A stretch of 64,000 nucleotides of DNA from Eubacterium sp. (GCA_021769965.1 JAETRU010000002.1:62001-126000), one strand, 5' to 3'; positions 26,087-34,887 are shown, numbered from the stretch's first letter. Notes: generated by a model not told the origin, from the letters alone. Translations and numbers: made by a program.

Positions 26087-27730
26087 TTATTTCAAATATT
26101 TTTTCGCTCCATCGATAATTTCCTTACCGATACCGAGCATTTTCGCAATGTTTAACGCATCTTTCGGGATCTCACGGTTTTCTGTCACCTCATAGAGCCT
26201 GTAATCCATGTATTTACCGATGATGTTGATCCGCTCTTTCCGGTTCGCATAGCGCAGTTCGCTGTCAAGCCGGTTGAAGTCCACATCCGCGAGGCCTCTC
26301 ACCTGCATATTCGTGACGCCGGGCTCCTCACAGGCCGCCTCAAAATGCGTCGTGATCAGACTGATATATGGTTTTTCCATCAGATAATCTACCAGACTGC
26401 GGGTCAGAGCAAGGCCCTCCACCGGGTTAGTCCCGCTGGCGATCTCATCGATCAAAAGAAGAGAACGTTCCCTGCTGTTATCCAGAATTTCTTTCAGTTC
26501 CTCCATTTCACTGCCGAAACTGGAGAGACCGCGCTCCACCGACTGGCTGTCTCCAATGAGGATCTGCATATAATTTGACAGACCGATCCGCGCTTCTTTG
26601 CACGGAACAAAGAAACCGTATTGAGCCAGGATCGGCACCAAGCCGCACAGCTTCAGGGAGATCGTCTTTCCTCCCATATTCGCGCCGGTGATACAGGTAA
26701 CACCGTCGCGCAGGGAAATGCTCACAGGGCAGTACGTCTTATCCTTTGATAAAAGAATATCCTCCACCTGCAGCTGACGTCCTTCCGTGATCTCTACCAC
26801 ATGCTCATCTGCGATCTCCGGTTTCACACATCTATGCGCGTCCGCATAGACAGCTTTTGCCAGAGTAAAGTCCAGACGCCCGATCTTCTCGCAGTTTGCA
26901 AGAAGCACGTCTGCGAATTCGCTGACTCTCAGGGAGAGCTTCTCCCTGATGATCGTCTCTTCTGCGTCAATAGCCGTATTCAGCTCTTCCATCTGTCCGG
27001 ACAGAGCGTATACAGCTTCATTCTTGGTCAGTTCAAAGGTGACTGACATATAATCTTCGCTGACAGCTTCCAGATTGGAAATATTCTTCGCCTTCTCCAG
27101 CAGGTCGCTGGAACGCGGAATGACCACATCAAACTTAGGCGTCAGAACGATGCCATACGTTTTTCGTATTTCTTCCTTTCTGGCCTTCTGCTCTTTTCGG
27201 ATCTGAATCTCCAGACCTTTTCGCTGTTTACGCAGATCTGCCAGCGTTTCTGAAAAATCATCATAAATATAGAACGTATTCAGCCGGTCGTGCCGGGGAT
27301 CCAGAGCATCCAGCAGTTCCTCTGTATCTTCCAGCATATACTCTGAAGGCACCTGTGTCCCCGCGTCCCCGCAGATCTTAGCCACAGACCGCATATTGAG
27401 CAGCAGAGATTTGATCTCATACAGCTCCACCACAGACAGCGCGCTGCTGCCGCTGCGTTCTATGGTATAGGACACATCCTTCATCATCATAAAGGTTTCA
27501 GACAGCCGTCCGACCAGCTTCTCGTTCTCACGGACAAAATCAACCATCTGCTGGACTTTATCAAGCTCCGCCCGCAGCTCCTGTTCCTGTCCTGGAAAAA
27601 AAGGCCGGGTCTCCTTCCGGACTTTCTGACCGAAAGGCGTATTGATATCCAGCTTGTTCATCACGTATTCCAGCCCTGTTTCCGTCCTGGTCTTCACATT
27701 TGCCAGTCTCCTGTTGGAACCATGCATCAT
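26087..27730 (-). CDS. kamC: MutS-like ATPase KamC (aminomutase reactivase component)
   Basis: 547 residues. The C-terminal half has a MutS-type ABC ATPase: Walker A TGANMGGKTISLK, signature region FGSEMEELKEIL and Walker B LLIDEIASGTNP, then LITTHF. The N-terminal half is helical coiled-coil-like, with no mismatch-recognition or DNA-clamp domains I can see. The gene lies between kamB and kamD in lysine-fermenting bacteria, where the family is annotated as a reactivase ATPase for lysine 5,6-aminomutase. A role in DNA repair is unlikely from context. AAGGAG precedes two adjacent ATG codons; either could start it. Confidence 0.88.
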   Translation of the reverse strand: MMHGSNRRLANVKTRTETGLEYVMNKLDINTPFGQKVRKETRPFFPGQEQELRAELDKVQQMVDFVRENEKLVGRLSETFMMMKDVSYTIERSGSSALSVVELYEIKSLLLNMRSVAKICGDAGTQVPSEYMLEDTEELLDALDPRHDRLNTFYIYDDFSETLADLRKQRKGLEIQIRKEQKARKEEIRKTYGIVLTPKFDVVIPRSSDLLEKAKNISNLEAVSEDYMSVTFELTKNEAVYALSGQMEELNTAIDAEETIIREKLSLRVSEFADVLLANCEKIGRLDFTLAKAVYADAHRCVKPEIADEHVVEITEGRQLQVEDILLSKDKTYCPVSISLRDGVTCITGANMGGKTISLKLCGLVPILAQYGFFVPCKEARIGLSNYMQILIGDSQSVERGLSSFGSEMEELKEILDNSRERSLLLIDEIASGTNPVEGLALTRSLVDYLMEKPYISLITTHFEAACEEPGVTNMQVRGLADVDFNRLDSELRYANRKERINIIGKYMDYRLYEVTENREIPKDALNIAKMLGIGKEIIDGAKKYLK

Positions 27731-27753
27731 AGCGTTTCTCTCCTTTCAGCCAA

Positions 27754-28770
27754 TTACAATCTAACGTCTATAACCGGAATATCCGGCATCGCTTTCTGCA
27801 TTGCCTCCAGCAGTACGCCGTGATCAAAGGAGTACCCGCTGGGCGCGAAAGGATTGACCGTGACCGCGGCTACTGTGATATTCGCAAGTACCCGGACTGT
27901 GAATCCTTTTTTCACCAGCTGCCGCCAGCTGACCGCGTCGAGAAAGATCTTCGTCGGATCCTTCAGGATAAACTGCACCCGTTTCAGCTTTGACGGATGT
28001 ATATCAGCAATAACGCTCTTTGTCAGCGCTCCCGGTATGTACACATACTGGGTCTCCTCGTCGATCGCTTCATCGATAAACCGGCTGGCCCCAAGACCGG
28101 TCAGCAGATCCAGCTGCTCAGCCCTGTCTCCTTTTATCAGCATGATCTTCTCGTCCTGCAGGCGGGAAGCGACCAGTTCTCTCGCGGTTCCTTCCTCCAG
28201 CACCGGCAGATTGTACAGGTTGACGATATGCGAGGTATCCTCTACCACCTTCTTCAGGCTTCTGGACAAAACAGCTCCTGTCGACAGTATGATCGCGTCA
28301 GAGGTCTCCGGCGAAGCGATAGATTTTCTGTCGATAGCGCCGTCGATCAGGATCAGTTCGCATCCCATGTCAAACATCTCCGCACACATCTTCTTCGTAT
28401 CAGCCGTTGCCACCGGTCCTGCGATCTGCACATATCCGCTGTCCGCGACCCTGCAGAGCAGAAGCTCTCCGATAGACGTTCTGTAAGCGGACTTCCGAAC
28501 GATCTCCAGTCCCGCTTCCGCCAGCTCGTACAGCTGGGTCGGGACGGAAACGATGGTGTCCTCATAAAGGTATACTCTCGGCTTATCGGTGCCGGTAACC
28601 AGATCTGTGGTCTCACCGTCTCTGCCTGTGGATGTGATCCCCAGCTGCAGTCCTTCGTCCATCGCCTCTTCGATCAGATAATTGAGAGCAGTAGTCTTTC
28701 CCGCGTTCTTAGCCATGCCTACGATGGAAATCGTCTTATATTTCGTTGATAAATCCCAGAGTAAACCCAT
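27754..28770 (-). CDS. kamB: P-loop protein KamB (aminomutase reactivase component)
   Basis: 338 residues. Near the start a P-loop is seen as VGMAKNAGKTTALN, then ITSTGRDGE and a Walker B-like ELILIDGAIDRKS. The gene sits directly between kamA and kamC. Members of this family are annotated as a subunit of the lysine 5,6-aminomutase reactivase; the mechanism is not known to me. By analogy with other B12 mutase chaperones it may exchange damaged cobalamin using nucleotide hydrolysis; that part is inference. Confidence 0.85.
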   Translation of the reverse strand: MGLLWDLSTKYKTISIVGMAKNAGKTTALNYLIEEAMDEGLQLGITSTGRDGETTDLVTGTDKPRVYLYEDTIVSVPTQLYELAEAGLEIVRKSAYRTSIGELLLCRVADSGYVQIAGPVATADTKKMCAEMFDMGCELILIDGAIDRKSIASPETSDAIILSTGAVLSRSLKKVVEDTSHIVNLYNLPVLEEGTARELVASRLQDEKIMLIKGDRAEQLDLLTGLGASRFIDEAIDEETQYVYIPGALTKSVIADIHPSKLKRVQFILKDPTKIFLDAVSWRQLVKKGFTVRVLANITVAAVTVNPFAPSGYSFDHGVLLEAMQKAMPDIPVIDVRL

Positions 28771-28834
28771 AATTCCTGTTCCTATTTCAAAATACTTAAA
28801 TCCTGTTTGTTTTCCTTTGTTTAAAGGTACAGAA

Positions 28835-28854
28835 AGGGGACCATCGGCCCCCTC
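28835..28854 (-). other. Imperfect hairpin in the kamA-kamB gap
   Basis: AAGGGG and CCCCCT flank ACC/GGC with one mismatch in a 100-base gap. No proper T-run follows on the minus strand, so I regard it as a possible mRNA processing or pausing element rather than a terminator. Confidence 0.3.
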
Positions 28855-28866
28855 TCCTTGCTAACC

Positions 28867-30132
28867 TTATTCTTCGTGCTTGTTTCTCTCGTGTCTTGCC
28901 AGGTTTGCCGGTTCCATAGATTTGATCTGCAGTCCTTCGCCTAATGCGGATACGCCCTGATACTTATAAGTCTTCTTACCGGTACAGTAGTCGCAAGTGC
29001 ACTTGAGATCCGGCAGACGAGGCTGGGTGTAAGTAGTGATAACGCCTTCGTAGTTTCTGAGGATAACCTTGTCAGGTGTCTCGGAAATGATGTACTGAGG
29101 CATTACCGGAGTCTTACCGCCGCCGCCAGGAGCGTCAACTACAAATGTAGGTACGCAGTAGCCGGAAGTATGTCCTCTCAGACCTTCGATGATCTCGATG
29201 CCCTTGGCAACAGAAGTTCTGAAGTGTTCGATACCTACAGACAGGTCGCAGATGTAGATGTAGTAAGGTCTTACCCTGATTTTAACCAGCTGCTGAACCA
29301 GATCTCTCATGATGTGCTTGCAGTCGTTTACGCCTCTGAGCAGTACGGACTGGTTGCCAAGAGGGATACCTGCGTCAGCCAGCTTGCGGCAGGCTTCTGC
29401 GGAATCTTCTGTGATTTCGTTCGGGTGGTTGAAGTGTGTGTTCAGCCAGATCGGATGATACTTCTTCAGCATGTTGACCAGATTGTCAGTAATTCTCATC
29501 GGCATTACGACCGGAGTTCTGGAACCAAGTCTTACGATTTCAACATGAGGAATCTTTCTCAGTTCGCTGATGATGTACTCTAAAGTATCGTCTTCTACAC
29601 ACAGAGCGTCACCGCCGGAAAGCAGAACGTCTCTTACCACCGGTGTTCTTCTGATGTAATCAAGACATGCATCGATGTCTTCTCTGGATCTCGCACCGTC
29701 AGTTTCGCCAGCAAGTCTTCTTCTGGTGCAGTGACGGCAGTACATGGAGCACTGGTCAGTGATCAGGAACAGTACTCTGTCCGGATATCTGTGGGTCAGG
29801 CCAGGAGCCGGAGAGTCAGCATCCTCGTGAAGCGGGTCAGCATCGTCTGCTTCAGATCTGTGCATTTCAGCCAGAGTCGGAACTGCCTGCATTCTTACCG
29901 GATCTCTCGGATCATCAGGATCCATCAGAGAAGCATAGTAAGGAGTGATGCCTACTCTGAATCCGCCGATTACCTTTTCGATGTCAGCTCTTTCCTGCTC
30001 GGTCAGGTTGATCACCTGTGCAATATCTTCTACAGTGGATAATCTGTGAGATACCTGCCAGTGCCAGTCATTCCACTGTTCGTCAGTAACATCCTTAAAC
30101 AGAGGAATGTCCTTCCAATTTCTTTTTGCCAT
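28867..30132 (-). CDS. kamA: Lysine 2,3-aminomutase
   Basis: 421 residues. The radical SAM cluster motif is CSMYCRHC, followed by RRRLAGE. The PLP lysine lies in the family motif DAPGGGGKTPVMP. A C-terminal cysteine set (CTCDYC) fits the structural zinc site known in this enzyme. It converts L-lysine to L-beta-lysine, the first step of the pathway, using SAM, PLP and a [4Fe-4S] cluster. AAGGAG precedes the ATG. kamB follows after 96 bases. Confidence 0.97.
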   Translation of the reverse strand: MAKRNWKDIPLFKDVTDEQWNDWHWQVSHRLSTVEDIAQVINLTEQERADIEKVIGGFRVGITPYYASLMDPDDPRDPVRMQAVPTLAEMHRSEADDADPLHEDADSPAPGLTHRYPDRVLFLITDQCSMYCRHCTRRRLAGETDGARSREDIDACLDYIRRTPVVRDVLLSGGDALCVEDDTLEYIISELRKIPHVEIVRLGSRTPVVMPMRITDNLVNMLKKYHPIWLNTHFNHPNEITEDSAEACRKLADAGIPLGNQSVLLRGVNDCKHIMRDLVQQLVKIRVRPYYIYICDLSVGIEHFRTSVAKGIEIIEGLRGHTSGYCVPTFVVDAPGGGGKTPVMPQYIISETPDKVILRNYEGVITTYTQPRLPDLKCTCDYCTGKKTYKYQGVSALGEGLQIKSMEPANLARHERNKHEE

Positions 30133-30185
30133 AATAAATCTCTCCTTAATTTACGGTTTATTGTGTTTGTATGATTATAATCACT

Positions 30186-30220
30186 TAGAAAAATGCCGCA
30201 GCCCGCAGGGAGCTGCGGCA
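30186..30220 (-). terminator. Terminator after kdd copy 1
   Basis: TGCCGCAG (30194-30201) pairs with CTGCGGCA (30213-30220), followed on the minus strand by ATTTTTC. It lies between kdd1 and kamA, so kdd1 may be made in excess, with partial read-through or a separate weak kamA promoter (a TATAAT lies just below). Confidence 0.75.
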
Positions 30221-30237
30221 ATAAGTATTCTATACGA

Positions 30238-31269
30238 CTAAGCGTACATTTCCTGGAACAGATTTCTCAGGCCTTCGTGCTCTCTCAGGCACTGCAGAGT
30301 GATTGCAGCGTGACCCTTCGTGTAGCCGTTGCCGATGATCATAGTAACGTCTTTGCCGACACCTTCTGCACCCAGAGCTGCCTTAGTGAAGCTGGTAGCC
30401 ATGGAGAAGAAGTATACTACGCCGTCGTCCTTGCAGGCAAGGATGGAAGCCATTTCAGTGTTCTCAATGTTTACACAGTTGATAACGATGTCAGCCAGTT
30501 TGCCGTCTGTCAGATCCATGATCTTGTTGTACATACCTACTGCGTCAGTAGCGTCGTGTACGAAGTATTCGTCAGCCAGGTCAAGGCCCTTAGCTCTTGC
30601 TTCAGATTTCGGGGAACCTGCAACGCAGATAACCTTACCAGTTACGCCGGCTCTCTTCTTTGCCTCGTACAGGCACAGCAGACCGGATTTTCCGCCGCCG
30701 CCGATGATGACAACAGTGTCACCAGGCTTAACGAGCTTAGCAGTCTGAGCAGGAGCGCCTGCAACGTCCAGTGCGGACAGAGCAAGACCTTCCGGCATAT
30801 CATCAGGAAGCTTAGCATAGATGCCGCTCTGGAACAGGATAGCCTGGCCCTTGATATCAACCTGGTCGATCTCAGGTCTTACTTCTAAGATCTCTTCGAT
30901 AACCAGCGGAGTCAGGGACAGAGAAACCAGTGTAGCAATCTTGTCGCCAGGCTTCAGATCTCCCTCATAAGCAGGTCCTACTTCTTTAACGGTACCGATC
31001 AGCATACCGCCGGAACCAGTCCAAGGATTCTTGTGCTTACCAGCCTTAGCAACGATGCCGAGCATGGTCTTCTTGATCTCTTCAACATCACCGCCTGCTC
31101 TTCTTTCGATCTCAGTGAAAGAAGCGGAGTCAATGTTCAGAGTCTTGACATCGATCAGAACTTCGTTGTCATAGATTTCCATAGTGTTATCGATAACATC
31201 TGCTGGCTGAGGTAAAACACCTTTTGGTGAAATAACTCTGTGGGTTCCGTAAGGGCATCCTTTTTTCAT
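30238..31269 (-). CDS. kdd: L-erythro-3,5-diaminohexanoate dehydrogenase, copy 1
   Basis: 343 residues. It has an alcohol dehydrogenase-like N-terminal fold (KNPWTGSGGMLIGTVKEVGP; PGDKIATLVSLSLTPL) and a Rossmann domain with IIGGGGKSGLLCLYEAKK. Kdd oxidises 3,5-diaminohexanoate to 3-keto-5-aminohexanoate with NAD(P). The ATG at 31269 has AGGAGG nine bases upstream; earlier in-frame starts lie before that site. It has a sigma-A promoter and a terminator of its own, upstream of kamA. About four in five residues match the second copy (by eye). Confidence 0.93.
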   Translation of the reverse strand: MKKGCPYGTHRVISPKGVLPQPADVIDNTMEIYDNEVLIDVKTLNIDSASFTEIERRAGGDVEEIKKTMLGIVAKAGKHKNPWTGSGGMLIGTVKEVGPAYEGDLKPGDKIATLVSLSLTPLVIEEILEVRPEIDQVDIKGQAILFQSGIYAKLPDDMPEGLALSALDVAGAPAQTAKLVKPGDTVVIIGGGGKSGLLCLYEAKKRAGVTGKVICVAGSPKSEARAKGLDLADEYFVHDATDAVGMYNKIMDLTDGKLADIVINCVNIENTEMASILACKDDGVVYFFSMATSFTKAALGAEGVGKDVTMIIGNGYTKGHAAITLQCLREHEGLRNLFQEMYA

Positions 31270-31344
31270 AATAATCATCCTCCTAAGATTAAAATATAAC
31301 AAATTTCAATTTTATGCCTCTGCATAATTTTAATGACTAACCTC

Positions 31345-31373
31345 ATTATAAGTGAGTTGTCGTCTGGTGTCTA
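31345..31373 (-). promoter_or_regulatory. Sigma-A promoter of kdd1
   Basis: Minus-strand TAGACA (31368-31373), 17-base spacer, TATAAT (31345-31350). Confidence 0.8.
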
Positions 31374-31420
31374 TACCGCAAACGCTCTCAAATCGATCAT
31401 TTATCAAAAAAATAACAATC

Positions 31421-31436
31421 GAACCGTTTGAGGTTC
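31421..31436. promoter_or_regulatory. GAAC-N8-GTTC dyad upstream of kdd1
   Basis: GAACCGTTTGAGGTTC lies about 48 bases upstream of the kdd1 -35. It has the same form as three other dyads within 3.5 kb and is the putative binding site of the sigma-54 activator. Confidence 0.6.
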
Positions 31437-31475
31437 ACTCAATTTCAGAGTTGAACCATAATTGCTTCATTCAGA

Positions 31476-32522
31476 TTAAGCGTACAGCTCCGCGAAGAGT
31501 TTCATGATCCTTTCGTCTTCTCTCAGAACCTGCAGCGCCGCGTTGGCATGGCCTTTGGTATAGCCGTTGCCGATCATCATGTTGACATCTTTGCCGACGC
31601 CCTCCGCGCCCAGCGCCGCCTTTGTAAAGCTGGTAGCCATAGAGAAGAAGTATACCAGGCCGCCGTCTTTGCAGGCGAGGATAGAAGACATCTCTGTATT
31701 CGGAATGTTCACCACGTTGATGACCACATCTGCCAGTTCGCCATCAGTAGCCTCCATGATCTCTTCGTACATTTCCACTGCGTTGGTCGCGTCTACGACC
31801 AGATACTCGTCCGCGCACTTTACAGACATCGCCCTGTTGAGGGATTTCTTGAAACCGTCCACGCAGATGACCTTGCCGTTGATGCCGACCTGCTTCTTAG
31901 CCTGCCAGCAGCACAGGATCCCGGACTTTCCGCCGCCGCCCATGACCACGACAGTATCTCCCGGCTTGCAGATCTTCGCTGTCTGCGCCGGAGCGCCCGC
32001 GACATCCAGTACGGACAGTGCCAGTTCTTTTGGCATATCCTTCGGCAGAATGCCGTACAGCCCGGACTGGAACAGAATAGCCTGGCCTTTGATGTCCACC
32101 TGGTCGATCTCAGTTCTCACCTCTTTGATCTCGTCGATCTTCAGCGGCGTCAGGGACAGGGACACCAGCGTCGCGATCTTGTCGCCCACTCTCAGGTCTC
32201 CTTCATAATTCGGCCCGATCTCCTTTACCTTGCCGATCAGCATGCCGCCGGAACCGGTCCACGGATTTTTGTGCTTGCCGGTCTTTTCAACGATGCCCAG
32301 GATGATCTTCTTGATCTCCTCCACATCGCCGCCCGCTCTCTTTTCTATCTCCGTAAAAGACGCAGAGTCGATGTTCAGCGTATGAACGTCGATCAGCACC
32401 TCGTTATCGTAAATTTCCATGGTGTTGTCCAGCACCTCAGCCGGCTGCGGCAGCGTGCCCTCCGGACTGATGACTCTATGTGTTCCAAAGATATCGCCTT
32501 TCTTATATGTTTTGTTTTCCAT
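31476..32522 (-). CDS. kdd: L-erythro-3,5-diaminohexanoate dehydrogenase, copy 2
   Basis: 348 residues, very similar to copy 1 throughout, including KNPWTGSGGMLIGKVKEIGP and VVMGGGGKSGILCCWQAKK, so both should be active. The ATG at 32522 follows GAGGAGG by six bases. Unlike copy 1, it lies behind a consensus sigma-54 promoter and two dyads, and it is next to the regulator gene. Its codons look richer in GCC/GCG-type choices than copy 1. Presumably one copy is basal and the other induced, but the two might also differ in cofactor or substrate preference. Confidence 0.9.
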   Translation of the reverse strand: MENKTYKKGDIFGTHRVISPEGTLPQPAEVLDNTMEIYDNEVLIDVHTLNIDSASFTEIEKRAGGDVEEIKKIILGIVEKTGKHKNPWTGSGGMLIGKVKEIGPNYEGDLRVGDKIATLVSLSLTPLKIDEIKEVRTEIDQVDIKGQAILFQSGLYGILPKDMPKELALSVLDVAGAPAQTAKICKPGDTVVVMGGGGKSGILCCWQAKKQVGINGKVICVDGFKKSLNRAMSVKCADEYLVVDATNAVEMYEEIMEATDGELADVVINVVNIPNTEMSSILACKDGGLVYFFSMATSFTKAALGAEGVGKDVNMMIGNGYTKGHANAALQVLREDERIMKLFAELYA

Positions 32523-32606
32523 TTGCATCCTCCTCATTCTTTTTTCATCAAAGGGTGTCCGTCAGACCGCAGTCCCGACGCCGCACTTTGTGACGTGAAT
32601 TACTGT

Positions 32607-32623
32607 AGCAAAAGTCGTGCCAA
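32607..32623 (-). promoter_or_regulatory. Sigma-54 promoter of kdd2
   Basis: Minus-strand TTGGCACGACTTTTGCT matches the -24/-12 consensus TGGCACG-N4-TTGCW with correct spacing. It lies about 85 bases before the kdd2 start. Confidence 0.85.
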
Positions 32624-32627
32624 CTTC

Positions 32628-32665
32628 TTTCCAAAGAAAAAGAACCCACTGTTTCCAATGGGTTC
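32628..32665 (-). terminator. Terminator of the sigma-54 activator gene
   Basis: GAACCCA-TG (32642-32651) pairs with CA-TGGGTTC (32656-32665) with one mismatch and a 4-base loop; TTTTTCTTT follows on the minus strand. It lies just upstream of the kdd2 promoter, insulating it. Confidence 0.8.
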
Positions 32666-32709
32666 ACGGCATTTCAGCTACATGGATCTCTCTAACTCAG
32701 CACAATTTC

Positions 32710-32755
32710 GAACCGTTTTATGTTCACCATTTTTAATGCGAACTGATTTATGTTC
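32710..32755. promoter_or_regulatory. Pair of GAAC-N8-GTTC dyads upstream of kdd2
   Basis: GAACCGTTTTATGTTC (32710-32725) and GAACTGATTTATGTTC (32740-32755). Centres are 30 bases apart, about three helical turns, and they lie roughly 90-150 bases upstream of the sigma-54 promoter, as expected for enhancer sites. Confidence 0.75.
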
Positions 32756-32771
32756 GTTTTCCAATTGCTGT

Positions 32772-34847
32772 TTAGATCTCGTATTTTTTCTTCTTTCTCA
32801 CCAGCTGGGTCTGGCTGATTCCGAGAGCTCTGGCTACCTTTCTCGTAGAGCCGTAATTCTCGCAGGCATGCTTGATGATGTTCTTCTCAAAGTTTTCCAC
32901 CATCTTTTCCATGTCCATGACCTGACCATTTCCGCCATCCTCCGGGGATGAGCTGAACTCCGTTCCCTCAAAGACCTCCGCGTGAAGCTCCCGCATGACA
33001 TCCAGAAGGGCGATCTTCTCTCCCTTTGCCGATATCATCAGCCTCTGGACCACATTTTCCAGTTCGCGGATATTCCCAGACCACTCGCACTGCTTCAGAT
33101 ACTCTACCGCGTCATCGTCGATCTCGCGCCGGATCTGAAATTTCTCGCTGTATTTTTTCAGAAAATGCCGGACCAGAGCCGGAATATCACCAGTCCGCTC
33201 CTTCAGGGAAGGTACTCTGATCCTGACCACATTGAGCCTGTAATACAGATCCCTGCGGAATTTCTGTTCTTCAATAAACTCCTCCAGATCCCGGTTAGTC
33301 GCGGAGATGATCCGCACATTGGTTTTGATCGGCGTCGTACCGCCTACCCGGAAAAACTCGCCGTCCTGAATGACCCGCAGCAGCTTGGCCTGCATATCCG
33401 CCTGCAGTTCTCCTATTTCATCCAGGAAGATAACTCCATTATCTGCCAGTTCGAAATAGCCTTTCTTTCCGTTTACGCTGGCGCCGGTAAACGCCCCTTT
33501 TTCATAACCGAAAAACTCCGATTCGATCAGTGTCGGCGAGATAGAAGCGCAGTTGACTTTGACAAACGGCTGCATCTTCCGGCTGCTGTTTTTATATATT
33601 ATGTTGGCCACCTTTTCTTTGCCTACGCCCGTATCGCCTGTGATCAGCACGTTGCAGTCGTACTTTGATACGGTCAGGATCTCGTCCAGCACAGAAGCCA
33701 TAGCCCTGCTTTCGCAGACGAAATCCTCCAGCATGGTCTGACGCTGGCCCGACGCCTCCATCAGACGTGTCTGCCGGTTGATAGGATAAGACGGGTCGTC
33801 ATCCATGGCCCGGTTAGCTTCCACCGCGTTTTCAATATACGGCACCAGATCCTTTACGATCTCGATATCAAACTCGTCGTAGGCTTCCAGATACCCGTCA
33901 GCGCAGCGGATATCCAGCTGGCGTGAAATAGACTCTGTAATATAGAGCGCGATATTGTAGTTGTTGATCAGGTTCGCGAAGACTACCGTGCCGCCGCTCT
34001 TTGTGGCAAGGATATTGATGGTCTCCGCGCCGGGAATATCCGCGCAGTTGACCGACAGGTCAAAGAGAGCGTCCGCATTCAGCTCGGCCAGACATTCCAT
34101 CGGCTTCAGGATATCCAGATAATGGACCTCTGTAAAGACCCGGTGTATCAGCTCGTCGATGGACTGGCCTTTCAGGACCATATCCGTCTTCCGATCCAGC
34201 AGGCAGACCACCTCCGCGTCCTCTCTGGCGACCTTGCGTATGGCGTATCCAAATAACAGGTTGGAGAGCATGTTGTTTCCCACCACCAGAAACTTGCGCT
34301 TGCCTACAGCCGTATTGCTGATGCGGTACAGCGTTCCCGATTCGTCAAAGGCAAAGAGCAGCAGATTGATGGGAATGCCTTCCGGCTTTCTTACCAGAGG
34401 CACCTCATTGTATAATATGGCATAGCCTTCGATCTCCACCTGTCCGAACGCGCGATCTACAGACAGGATCTTGTCAATGTAGATAGGCACCGACGCCAGA
34501 GACGCATTGCACACCACCTCGTCTCCGGGCGCAAAACCCTTCTTATTATCATACTCAGCCCCGATCTCCGAGACCACTCCATAAAAAAGGCCGCCCGTGT
34601 CCGTAACCGGATTGTGCAGCTTTCCCCGTCGGATCACGATATCCATGATCTTCTGCCTGATCCTCTGTTCATTGTTATTAGCTTCCAGACAGATCTGTTT
34701 GAAGCTGGTTCCTTCAATATGAATTCTCCGTATATCCACCCGGATCTCAGCCGCTTCGATCGTTCTGCTGTTATCCAGCCGCCATGCCGAGGTCGGCAGC
34801 ACATGCTGCGGCTCCAATACACGGTTCATTCCATAGTTCTGGGTCAT
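32772..34847 (-). CDS. Sigma-54-dependent activator with an N-terminal Kdd-like sensor domain
   Basis: 691 residues. Residues 1 to about 340 align with Kdd along their full length: VLPTSAWRLDNS matches VLPQPADVIDNT; GKLHNPVTDTGGLFYGVVSE matches GKHKNPWTGSGGMLIGTVKE; and DLSVNCADIPGAET matches DIVINCVNIENTEM. The glycine-rich dinucleotide motif GGGGKSG is replaced by VGNNMLSN, so catalysis is probably lost. Residues about 375-615 are an AAA+ domain with Walker A GDTGVGKE, the sigma-54 contact loop GAFTGA, Walker B VIFLDE and downstream WSGNIRELEN. Residues about 665-691 form a Fis-like HTH. I infer that it senses a lysine-pathway intermediate and activates kdd2 and kal. There is no PAS, GAF or response-regulator receiver domain. 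Confidence 0.88.
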   Translation of the reverse strand: MTQNYGMNRVLEPQHVLPTSAWRLDNSRTIEAAEIRVDIRRIHIEGTSFKQICLEANNNEQRIRQKIMDIVIRRGKLHNPVTDTGGLFYGVVSEIGAEYDNKKGFAPGDEVVCNASLASVPIYIDKILSVDRAFGQVEIEGYAILYNEVPLVRKPEGIPINLLLFAFDESGTLYRISNTAVGKRKFLVVGNNMLSNLLFGYAIRKVAREDAEVVCLLDRKTDMVLKGQSIDELIHRVFTEVHYLDILKPMECLAELNADALFDLSVNCADIPGAETINILATKSGGTVVFANLINNYNIALYITESISRQLDIRCADGYLEAYDEFDIEIVKDLVPYIENAVEANRAMDDDPSYPINRQTRLMEASGQRQTMLEDFVCESRAMASVLDEILTVSKYDCNVLITGDTGVGKEKVANIIYKNSSRKMQPFVKVNCASISPTLIESEFFGYEKGAFTGASVNGKKGYFELADNGVIFLDEIGELQADMQAKLLRVIQDGEFFRVGGTTPIKTNVRIISATNRDLEEFIEEQKFRRDLYYRLNVVRIRVPSLKERTGDIPALVRHFLKKYSEKFQIRREIDDDAVEYLKQCEWSGNIRELENVVQRLMISAKGEKIALLDVMRELHAEVFEGTEFSSSPEDGGNGQVMDMEKMVENFEKNIIKHACENYGSTRKVARALGISQTQLVRKKKKYEI

Positions 34848-34871
34848 TTTCGATTCGCTCCTTTATTTAGT

Positions 34872-34887
34872 GAACACTTTTCGGTTC
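34872..34887. promoter_or_regulatory. GAAC-N8-GTTC dyad in the regulator-kal gap
   Basis: GAACACTTTTCGGTTC lies in the leader of the regulator gene, downstream of its -10, and upstream of the kal promoters. It could serve activation of kal and repression of the regulator's own gene. Confidence 0.6.

Noticed and set aside
26087-27730. DNA mismatch repair MutS2
   Set aside because: Only the ATPase half resembles MutS; no Smr or recognition domains are seen and the gene is inside the kam operon.
31548-32951. Long open frame (467 codons) on the plus strand opposite kdd2
   Set aside because: It is antisense to kdd2 and the activator end, crosses the sigma-54 promoter and terminator, and has His/Asp/Arg-rich composition typical of a shadow frame. 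No ribosome site.
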